DNA of 6,674 nucleotides from a bacterium. Its GTDB lineage: Bacteria > Zixibacteria > MSB-5A5 > GN15 > FEB-12. The translations under genes and the position numbers were made by a program. The notes under the pieces are model-generated. The model was not told where the DNA came from and did not search any database. It worked only from the letters and a program-made list of their open reading frames with translations. The stretch is taken from NCBI GenBank assembly GCA_030640905.1, contig DAOWIM010000264.1, forward strand, positions 1 through 6,674, given 5' to 3'. Each line of letters opens with the position of its first letter. The first letter of the stretch is position 1. This document shows positions 1 to 6,300 of the stretch, one piece after another.

Positions 1-1
1 C

Positions 2-586
2 CTTCATAGTGAAATTGTTACGATTGAGCGTACCGAAATTATTCGCGACCTGCGGCTCGGGGAGTTTGATGTGCTGGTTGGAATCAACCTTCTTCGGGAG
101 GGGCTTGACCTGCCCGAAGTGTCGCTGGTGGCGATTCTTGATGCCGACAAGGAGGGGTTCCTTCGTTCCGAGCGTGCTTTGATCCAGACAGCTGGACGGG
201 CTGCTCGTAACAAGGGCGGCGAAGTTATCCTGTATGCCGACAAGATTACCGACTCGATCCGGAAGGCGGTCGATGAAACGAGCCGCCGTCGGCGGAAGCA
301 GATGATCTATAATGAGGAACACAATATCAACCCGGAGACTATTCTCAAGACAAGGGAGGAGATTCTTCGGTCCACCCAGTTTGCCGACACCAAAACGGTT
401 GAGGAGGCGGTGGTTGACAAACCGGACAATTTCACCCGTATGAGCCTTGAGGATCAGATTGTCTTTATGGTAAAGACGATGAAAAAGGCGGCGGACAATC
501 TTGACTTTGAGACAGCCACGTTGATGCGTGATGAGGTTACGCATATGCAGGCCCGATTGGATAAATCGAAAAAGAAAAGGAAATAG
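2..586 (+). CDS. uvrB: UvrB, excinuclease ABC subunit B (C-terminal 194 residues, 5' end outside window)
   Basis: UvrB is the damage-verifying helicase-like subunit of UvrABC nucleotide excision repair in the cytoplasm. It receives damaged DNA from UvrA and recruits UvrC for incision. The reading frame is open from base 2 and runs to TAG at 584-586; the start lies upstream. Seen: the late helicase region with GINLLREGLDLPEVS (about 77-121) followed by LDADKEGFLRSERALIQ, then motif VI QTAGRAARN (185-211), whose arginines contact ATP in this family. Next comes YNEEHNINPETI, a typical UvrB segment after the helicase core. The C-terminal UVR domain lies at about 440-563, with the hallmark AADNLDFETATLMRDE; this helical hairpin contacts UvrC. 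The lysine/arginine-rich tail is normal. Family length is about 670 residues, so roughly the last 30% is present. No frameshift or missing motif is visible. Identification is secure. Confidence 0.97.
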   Translation, partial: LHSEIVTIERTEIIRDLRLGEFDVLVGINLLREGLDLPEVSLVAILDADKEGFLRSERALIQTAGRAARNKGGEVILYADKITDSIRKAVDETSRRRRKQMIYNEEHNINPETILKTREEILRSTQFADTKTVEEAVVDKPDNFTRMSLEDQIVFMVKTMKKAADNLDFETATLMRDEVTHMQARLDKSKKKRK

Positions 587-595
587 CTGACAGCC

Positions 596-1576
596 ATGAA
601 TAGATACTATGCCGAATTGCTGCGAACTGCAGTTGTGTTGATTGTTCTCCTCTCGGTTGTTGCGTTTGGGCTCTCATGCGGAGAACCGGATGTCCCTTAT
701 ATAGTGGATCAGGACGAGATCAGGCGCTATCTGGCGACCACCGAAGCAGGCCGTGAGCTTTTTCGTGTCAACGGATTGATCAATAATGACAGCTATGTGC
801 TTGATTTCGACCCCGATGCCATCTATCAGGATGTTCTTGACTCGACCCGTCGGTCACTTGACTTTGACATGATTGATTCTAAGCATTACGACACCCTCAA
901 ACAGGATTTTGGGTCACCAATTGGATGGGCGCGGGATGCTGAGGTGACAGTTCAGGATCGGCTCTATGTTACCACGACTCGAATTGAGGGGTCAGCAACG
1001 ACGACTATTCAACGGGAACGGACAGTTACCCGATATGCCTATTTTCTAAAACTCGGCAGCGATGCCCGTGACTATGCCGGCTGGTTGTTGCACGGCTACA
1101 ACGGCAATACGCCCTTCGCCCCAGCTGGATTATTGATAGAAAAAGCTGATCACACGACCTTTCCGGGTGATGGCCGCGCTCTTGAATATTTCACCTCGGT
1201 GGTCATCAATATAGCCTATCAGCCCTGGGACACTGTTGGCACTCGAAACACGCAATACGGCTATGTCAAGCTTGAGGACATCGAGAATATAAACGAAGGT
1301 GAGACGCTGGTGGCAATCAGCGATGGTGTTCCCTCGCGATCAGCATATCAGACATTGTCGGCGGAGTCCGGCGCCGGTTTCTATTCGATTCCTATGTCTC
1401 GACCTGACGCCTCAACCTATGTCGATACCGTTCTAACTCCCGACCCAAATAATCGTCTCTGGAACATTCTTTTCTTTGAGGAATTCAGGTGGCCACAGGC
1501 AGATCCGGGTGGTGAGCCGGACCTTACTCAATTGTCAGTCCGAAGCTGGGCTGTCCCATATCGTGTCGCCCAGTAA
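596..1576 (+). CDS. Hypothetical putative lipoprotein, 326 residues
   Basis: I do not recognise a family. The N-terminus has a short charged stretch (Asn-Arg, then Arg at 10), a hydrophobic segment at about residues 12-26, and GLSC with Cys28. This resembles a lipoprotein signal peptide, although the lipobox is imperfect (Gly at -3, Leu at -2, Ser at -1). The mature protein begins Cys-Gly-Glu-Pro-Asp and has no further membrane segment. It is rich in Tyr, Asp and Thr and alternates short polar and hydrophobic stretches, suggesting a beta-rich periplasmic or outer-membrane-attached protein. After the lipobox there is no further cysteine. The ATG at 596 lies 9 nt after the uvrB stop with only a weak purine-rich stretch (AAAGGAAA, 576-583) upstream, so translational coupling to uvrB is likely. 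No internal promoter is evident. A plain secreted protein or a single-pass membrane protein are the alternatives. The ORF is convincing; its function is unknown. Confidence 0.85.
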   Translation: MNRYYAELLRTAVVLIVLLSVVAFGLSCGEPDVPYIVDQDEIRRYLATTEAGRELFRVNGLINNDSYVLDFDPDAIYQDVLDSTRRSLDFDMIDSKHYDTLKQDFGSPIGWARDAEVTVQDRLYVTTTRIEGSATTTIQRERTVTRYAYFLKLGSDARDYAGWLLHGYNGNTPFAPAGLLIEKADHTTFPGDGRALEYFTSVVINIAYQPWDTVGTRNTQYGYVKLEDIENINEGETLVAISDGVPSRSAYQTLSAESGAGFYSIPMSRPDASTYVDTVLTPDPNNRLWNILFFEEFRWPQADPGGEPDLTQLSVRSWAVPYRVAQ

Positions 1577-1600
1577 CCGCTTATATGGTGCGGCTTTTCT
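1577..1600 (+). terminator. Weak possible terminator after the lipoprotein gene
   Basis: Directly after the TAA, CCGC (1577-1580) can pair with GCGG (1590-1593) across a 9-nt loop, followed by CTTTTCT. The stem is only 4 bp, so this is marginal. The stronger GC palindrome plus TTTT at 1741-1758 may be the real end of the uvrB transcript. Confidence 0.2.
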
Positions 1601-1721
1601 CTTGAGTTGGCACCGGGGGGCTCTAGCAGGTTGTTGGAAAAGCGTTCTTGCTATAAGTTTACTGTAACGTGCGGTTGAGGACGGGCGACGTAAAGCCGCC
1701 CTCTACGCGGGACGACAGCTC

Positions 1722-1793
1722 CTCATCGCGTAGCGGCGGGCCCGCCGCGGCGGGTTTTAAGCGTGTCCGCCGTTATAGCGCCGCTATGATGAG
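1722..1793. repeat. Large imperfect inverted repeat inside the MITE-like element
   Basis: CTCATC-gcg-TAGCGGCG (1722-1738) is the near-perfect complement of CGCCGCTA-t-GATGAG (1779-1793), giving 14 pairs interrupted by one small internal loop. The enclosed loop holds the GC palindromes at 1733-1754. A separate short palindrome, ATAGCG-C-CGCTAT (1775-1787), overlaps the right arm, so alternative folds compete. Confidence 0.6.
1741..1758 (+). terminator. GC-rich palindrome followed by TTTT, possible intrinsic terminator
   Basis: CCCGCCGCGGCGGG (1741-1754) is a perfect 14-bp palindrome, followed by TTTT (1755-1758) and AA. As RNA it could form a 5-bp GC hairpin with a 4-nt loop and a short U tract. 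It overlaps a second perfect palindrome, GCGGCGGGCCCGCCGC (1733-1748), which competes for the same bases. It may end read-through from the uvrB operon, but the U tract is short. Confidence 0.35.
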
Positions 1794-1857
1794 TTTTTCA
1801 ACAGCCTGTTAGGTTCGCGTGCCGGGCAGAATCCGGTCGTTTATCTTGCTTTTTTGA

Positions 1858-1887
1858 TTGAATCTGGAGGCAGTTGGTCAGTATATT
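1858..1887 (+). promoter_or_regulatory. Candidate sigma-70-type promoter for the prohibitin-family lipoprotein gene
   Basis: TTGAAT (1858-1863) and TATATT (1882-1887) are separated by 18 bp and resemble -35 and -10 boxes (4/6 and 5/6). A start near 1894 would leave a leader of about 47 nt before the ATG at 1941. The 10-mer GTATATTACC covering the -10 box recurs exactly in the second promoter of the window (3126-3135), which supports the call. Confidence 0.45.
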
Positions 1888-1928
1888 ACCTGTGCGAATA
1901 GAACTTTAGGAATCGATAAATACTTTAC

Positions 1929-1936
1929 AAGGAGGT
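1929..1936 (+). promoter_or_regulatory. Strong Shine-Dalgarno site AAGGAGGT
   Basis: AAGGAGGT is an essentially full anti-16S match ending 4 nt before the ATG at 1941. It fixes that ATG as the start and predicts efficient translation, in contrast to the weak site before the ATG at 596. Confidence 0.85.
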
Positions 1937-1940
1937 ACGT

Positions 1941-2750
1941 ATGTCGAGCAAGTCGCATCGCAAGATGATGCTGTTGGTGTTGATCCTGACCTTAGTCGTT
2001 GTTGGCTGTGGCAGTCAGATACCATCGGGGCATCGCGGCGTCTTTTATGCCAAATTTGGCGCCGGCACTGAGTTTGGAAACATCTATCAGGAAGGTTTCG
2101 TCTGGCACCTGCCCTGGAACAACATGTTCGTTTACAAAGTACAGTTGCAGGAGAACAAGGAGCAACTGACCGTATTGTCCTCCGATGGCGCCACCATTCG
2201 GCTGGAGGTGTCGATTCTTTATCGTCCTATGCTTAATCTGATCGATTCCCTTCAGGTGATGATCGGTCCGGACTATTATTACGTGTCGATTGCGCCAACC
2301 GTACGAGGCATCGCTCGAGGGGTCGCCGGACAGTACAGTCCTGAAGAAATTTACTCCACAAAACGTGAGCAGATGGGGAAGGAGATTATTGAAGGCCTGC
2401 GTGAGGAGATGGCTGATAAGTATATCTCGATTGAGAATGTCATTGTGCGTGATGTTCAGATTCCGCCGAAAATATCAGAGGCCATCAATTTCAAGCTGAC
2501 TGCCGATCAAGAGGCACAGAAAATGCAGTTCACTATTGAGAAGGAAAAGCTTGAGGCCGATCGCAAACGAATCGAGGCAAAAGGTATTGCCGATTTCCAG
2601 AAGATCGTCTCGGCCGGAATTACGACATCGCTTCTCAAATGGAAAGGCATCGAGGCGACGCTCAAGATCGCAGAGTCCAACAACACTAAAGTGGTCATTA
2701 TCGGCAATGATGCCGGTGGTTTGCCGATTATTCTCGGGGGCGACAAATAG
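1941..2750 (+). CDS. Prohibitin/SPFH-family lipoprotein, 269 residues
   Basis: Seen: a basic N-terminus (KSHRK), a hydrophobic run at residues 9-22 and a good lipobox VVGC with Cys23, followed by Gly-Ser. A prohibitin-type SPFH/band-7 domain follows at about residues 27-190. Its family marks include GHRGVFYAKFG, EGFVWHLPW, VSILYRP, the GPDYYY..IAPTVRGIARGVAGQYSPEEIY block, KREQMGKEI and VIVRDVQIPPKISEAI. A charged, helical, coiled-coil-like stretch (about 186-225) leads to the conserved C-terminal LLKWKGIEATLKIAES and PIILGG. Length matches prohibitins (about 270). These proteins assemble into membrane-bound ring or cage oligomers that organise membrane regions and modulate proteases such as FtsH. 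Most are held by an N-terminal transmembrane helix; here a lipid anchor would place the domain in the periplasm. The gene stands alone between a promoter and a strong terminator. Family assignment is firm; the partner and target membrane are unknown. Confidence 0.93.
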   Translation: MSSKSHRKMMLLVLILTLVVVGCGSQIPSGHRGVFYAKFGAGTEFGNIYQEGFVWHLPWNNMFVYKVQLQENKEQLTVLSSDGATIRLEVSILYRPMLNLIDSLQVMIGPDYYYVSIAPTVRGIARGVAGQYSPEEIYSTKREQMGKEIIEGLREEMADKYISIENVIVRDVQIPPKISEAINFKLTADQEAQKMQFTIEKEKLEADRKRIEAKGIADFQKIVSAGITTSLLKWKGIEATLKIAESNNTKVVIIGNDAGGLPIILGGDK

Positions 2751-2785
2751 GCGTCAATTGAGCTTCGGACAATAACTACAGTTTT

Positions 2786-2816
2786 AACAGCGAGCCATCC
2801 GGCTCGCTGTTTTTTT
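2786..2816 (+). terminator. Strong Rho-independent terminator of the prohibitin-family gene
   Basis: AACAGCGAGCC (2786-2796), loop ATCC, GGCTCGCTGTT (2801-2811): an 11-bp perfect stem with a 4-nt loop, running into seven T (2810-2816). It starts 35 nt after the TAG, making the prohibitin-family gene a single-gene transcript and insulating the downstream region. Confidence 0.93.
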
Positions 2817-3104
2817 ATTGAGTATAGCGTCTGACGGGGGAGGGACTGTTGGTCCCAAGGAAGCAGTTTCTGCGCCAGCTATTGTGGTCTAAAAAAGTCC
2901 AAGATCATTATTCAGTATCGAGCACTGTAGGCACTATTGTGGGGACTTTCGGTATTCGCAGCGCACATTTTGTGACCATCAATTCACAACAGGGAAGCAT
3001 TTTGCAGATAGTTGCGCAAGCAACCTGTTGTCGTCCCTTAGTTTAACTTTTGAACCCGTTGGCCTCAATCTTGCAGGTTGCCTCAGCATATGGATCATAA
3101 TGCC
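2817..3104. other. Non-coding stretch without a recognisable gene
   Basis: I see no supported gene, tRNA or mobile-element end here. Minor features: the direct repeat CTATTGTGG (2879-2887 and 2934-2942); the inverted pair AAAGTCC/GGACTTT (2894-2900/2943-2949); and a small hairpin GTTGC-GCAA-GCAAC (3011-3024) with a GNRA-type tetraloop and no following T tract. A 65-codon open frame from a TTG at 2849 has no ribosome-binding site and a low-quality composition. The stretch may be decayed sequence or an upstream regulatory region for the large gene. Confidence 0.5.
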
Positions 3105-3132
3105 TTGACATATTCGAACTTAAGGGTATATT
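3105..3132 (+). promoter_or_regulatory. Near-consensus sigma-70-type promoter for the large repeat-protein gene
   Basis: A perfect -35 box TTGACA (3105-3110) and a 5/6 -10 box TATATT (3127-3132) are separated by 16 bp. Transcription would begin near 3139, leaving a leader of about 175 nt before the ATG at 3315. The -10 region shares the exact 10-mer GTATATTACC with the upstream promoter. The near-consensus match predicts substantial constitutive expression unless the leader controls it. Confidence 0.7.
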
Positions 3133-3139
3133 ACCGTGG

Positions 3140-3314
3140 CTGTTAGAGAGCTCACAGATACTACAAAGCTTACTACCTGTACACCCATTTCTGGTAGCTT
3201 GCAACATGGTTCCACGGTTTTGGGGTGAAGACTGCCCCACCGAAATCAAAAACTGCATGCGCACACTTAATGGGTGCAGACATGTGATTGATGGCTGAGA
3301 CACCTGGAGGAAAG
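3140..3314 (+). promoter_or_regulatory. Long 5' leader with possible hairpins and a loop-to-downstream pairing
   Basis: Three pairings are visible. CTACC/GGTAG (3173-3177/3193-3197) can extend through AAG/CTT (3166-3168/3198-3200) past a bulge. TGGGG/CCCCA (3221-3225/3235-3239) is a second hairpin. CACCCATT (3182-3189), inside the loop of the first hairpin, is complementary over 8 nt to AATGGGTG (3269-3276), shortly before the Shine-Dalgarno site. This could be a pseudoknot-like fold, but it matches no riboswitch class that I recognise. Confidence 0.3.
3306..3310 (+). promoter_or_regulatory. Shine-Dalgarno GGAGG that decides the start of the large gene
   Basis: GGAGG lies 4 nt upstream of ATG 3315. 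Another in-frame ATG at 3291, just after an in-frame TGA at 3285-3287, has no comparable site and would add eight residues before the basic n-region of the signal peptide. The 3315 start is therefore preferred. Confidence 0.75.
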
Positions 3315-6300
3315 ATGAGAAGAGAAGGGTCGTATCTTTTTGTCCTCGCAATACTTGTATGTTCGTTATTGACATTTGTTTCGACTTCCCTGGCGGATCC
3401 TGAAACTGATCCCAACTGTTCGCCGGAGTTAATTCTGCCCGCTGATTCGACGGTAGACCTCTGTGCTGCCGAAGAATTTTGCTTTGACGTTGGTGGTGTC
3501 GATCCCAATTCCTACGATCAGTTGACGCTGACACTTGTGTCGGGGCCGATTGATTTTACGACAACTACCTTCGGGTACCTCTTTGATACGTCGGTTTGTT
3601 TTACGCCGGACGTTTCAGGGGAATACAAGTTTGTCTGGAAACTGCAAGATACGCAGAACCATATCGTTATCGACTCGGTGACCTACACCGTTATCCTCTC
3701 GCCCCCACCGACAATCGAAGATCAGTACTTTGTCGGCGAACTCTGTTCGTGGGAGACCGAGCGCGTTTTAGTTGTAGATGCCGACAATCCAGGTGCAGGC
3801 TCGCTGATATTTGAACTGCTTAGCGGACCGGGGACAATTGATCCGACCTATGGCATTCTCACCTATAGTCCTGATACCGCCGGTCTCTATACATTCTCAG
3901 TGAAAGTGTCCAACCTGTGCGGCGAGGCAACGGCAACGATTCAGGATTCTGTCTATATTAATCTTCCGCCAGAGTTGCCCCTGCGCGACACAACTATCTA
4001 TCTGTGTGTTCCCCAGGAAGTCTGTTTTGACGTGATTGCTTTCGATGCCGAAGGCACTCAGGTTACCATTGAACAGATTGAAGGTCCCGGTGTCTTCACA
4101 ACGGTTTCCGATACTTCCGGTTACACCTGTTTCACGCCCGATCATCTTGGGACCAAGACATACCGATTTGTTTACTGTCTAAAAGATATTTGTCCGGCCG
4201 GGCCAATGTTTGCCGCCGAAGGCGTTCTCTGCCCTATCTGTGTGCTTGAACCGATTGATGTTACGGTTGTAATAAACCAGCCTCCACAGATTGTCTGCCC
4301 GGACCTCTTTGAAGGTTTCACCTGTTTGGTCAATACGTTCTGTTTTGATGTCGATGCTAATGACGCGGACTTCGATCCAATCACGTTCTCAATTTTGTCC
4401 GATAACGCTACGATCAACGACGGTACCGTCTGTTTTGAAGCTGCAGAATACGATGAATTCGATATCGTCATTGAGGCTGCCGACACCTGCGGCATCACCG
4501 ATACTTGTATTGTGCCGGTAGTTATTGCCGGTAACCGACCACCAGTTGCCTCGACCGCGCTCGATTTTAGTGTCGCCCCCTGCGGACCTGAGACAATTTG
4601 CGTTTCTGCGACAGCCGATGATCCTGACTACAATATCGCTTCGATAACTGCCAACTATGGTACATTCGATGACCTCTCCGACCGCATCTGTTTTGAGGCT
4701 GACACTTCGGGTGTCTATCTGATCTCCCTTACCGTTACAGACTCGTGTGGCGCCTCTCATATGGCGAGCACGCTGGTAACAGTTGATATGAATGATGCTC
4801 CGGTGGTTGACCTTGGGGAAGGCTTCGACCGTCTGATGTGCGGTCCTGGCGAAATCTGTATCGATGTCACCATCACCGACGATAACATCGACCAGATTAT
4901 TCCGAATGTTGGAATATACAATCCGAACGACGGCCTGCTTTGTGTCCCGTTCGAGACGGCGGGCAGTCACCTTATATCAATGACGGTTGTTGACCTCTGT
5001 GGTGAGACAGCGACTGATGAGATAATAGTCAATATCAGCTTCAGCGCCGAACCGTTTGTTCAGCTTGGCGATGACTTTAGTGTGGCGTTCTGTGAAACAG
5101 AGCCAATCTGTGTTGATGTCACTACTATCGTTGAGTACGAGACGCTGGTTACAAGTTTTGGGGAATTCAATTCCGACAGCACCCAGATATGTTTTACGCC
5201 GCAGGGGTCGGGTGACTACGAGATAATAGTTACTGTCACTGATTCGTGCAGTCTTGAAGCCGTTGACACTATAGTTGTGACGGTTGCTCTGAATAGCGCT
5301 CCGGTCGTAACTGGTTTGGCCGATACGAGTGTTTATCTTTGCGCTCCCGACTATGTATGTGTGCCGTTTGCGGTGTCGGACATTGATGGTAACCTTACGA
5401 CGGTAGTGCCTTCGCGCGGCGTCTATGAGAACGGCGAAGTTTGTTTTGTTCCGTATGGTGCCGGTGATTATTCGATAGAGTTAACGGCGACCGATGATTG
5501 TAGTGCGGTAGCGAGTTGGACAACGGTTGTTCATGTCTCGACCGATCAGGCGATTGATCTGATTTGCCCGAACGATACGACAGTTTTCACCTGCGATGTT
5601 GACACGTTCTGTTTTGAGGTAGCGGGGATACCTGATCGTGGGGAAGTTTCGGTCAGTGGCCTTGGCGCATGGTGGAACGACGAGAGCAATACGATTTGTT
5701 TTGTCGCCGAGTGTGGCGTGACGAATGATCTCCAGGTGAGCGTGACGACCGAGTGCGGCGTCTATAGCTGCAGTTTCTCAGTGACGGTCGATTGCAACAC
5801 CCCACCCCAGGTCGTCCTCCCACAGGACTACGAGTATTTCAGTTGCGAACCGGGTGAGGTTTGCTTCCCTGTTGCGGTCAACGATCTCGATGACAACTTA
5901 GATAGTGTGACGGTTTCCGGCGGTACTTATGATGTATCGACCGGTCATCTTTGTTTCATGGCCGATACGGCCGGTGTGTACGATCTCCGGGTGACGGCTT
6001 ACGATAGCTGTGGCACGGTTGGTTACGATCAAGTTTTTGTAACGGTCGTCCTCAACAGTGTTCCGAGTTGTGGTGTTCCGAATGACACAACGATCTTCCA
6101 GTGTGCTCCGGCAGAGGTATCGCTTCCCATTGAGGCGTTTGATGTCGATGGCAACCTGACTCGTTGTGCCATAGTATCGGGTCCCGGCTCGCTTGTTGAC
6201 GGGCAGTGGGTTTATACTCCGGCTGGTCTAGAGACGGTGACGGTGACTGTTAGCTGCAAAGATGATTGCAACGCGATTTGCGAGAGCAGTTTCACGGTGA

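Larger units (their letters stand above)
1623..1812. mobile_element. MITE-like non-coding element with 19-bp terminal inverted repeats
   Basis: The left end CTAGCAGGTTGTTGGAAAA (1623-1641) and the reverse complement of 1794-1812, CTAACAGGCTGTTGAAAAA, match at 16 of 19 positions. The 190-bp unit between them has no convincing ORF and is densely palindromic: CTACGCG/CGCGTAG (1703-1709/1727-1733), extended by CCGCC/GGCGG (1696-1700/1735-1739); CTCATC plus TAGCGGCG (1722-1727, 1731-1738) pairing with 1779-1793; and a subterminal GCTATAA inverted pair (1650-1656/1773-1779). Termini plus structured, non-coding filler fit a MITE or a REP/BIME-like unit moved by a transposase in trans. From memory, ends reading TTTTTCAACAGCCTG..AG recur between genes in deltaproteobacterial and related genomes; I could not check this. 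No clear target-site duplication is visible in the immediate flanks. It separates the uvrB operon from the prohibitin gene. Confidence 0.65.

Noticed and set aside
1476..1667. 63-codon plus-strand frame overlapping the end of the lipoprotein gene and the MITE-like element
   Set aside because: Out of frame with the supported gene, runs into the inverted repeat, and has no ribosome-binding site.
2507..2746. Frames on both strands within the 3' end of the prohibitin-family gene
   Set aside because: Alternate-frame shadows of a well-supported SPFH coding region; the same holds for 2290-2499.
2879..2949. Direct repeat CTATTGTGG and inverted pair AAAGTCC/GGACTTT as a possible operator or att site
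   Set aside because: Short, isolated matches with no integrase, tRNA or regulator nearby; they may be chance.
2849..3046. 65-codon frame starting at TTG after the terminator
   Set aside because: Non-ATG start, no Shine-Dalgarno sequence, composition like random sequence, no known motif.
3140..3290. Riboswitch (cyclic di-GMP type) in the leader
   Set aside because: ACAAAGC and nearby pairings recall part of such a fold, but the conserved core segments are not present in order.
3291..3317. Alternative ATG start at 3291 for the large gene
   Set aside because: No Shine-Dalgarno sequence at suitable spacing, whereas GGAGG precedes ATG 3315, which gives a typical signal-peptide n-region.
3043..3534. 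163-codon minus-strand frame spanning the leader and the start of the large gene
   Set aside because: It crosses the strong promoter and the signal-peptide region and has no recognisable domain; the overlapping minus frame at 3173-3508 is equally unsupported.
4389..4970. 193-codon open frame on the minus strand
   Set aside because: It lies wholly inside the large repeat gene. The plus frame shows signal peptide and repeat logic; this one has no motifs and no ribosome-binding context. Other minus-strand frames at 3897-4145, 4172-4498 and 6212-6664 are the same kind of shadow.
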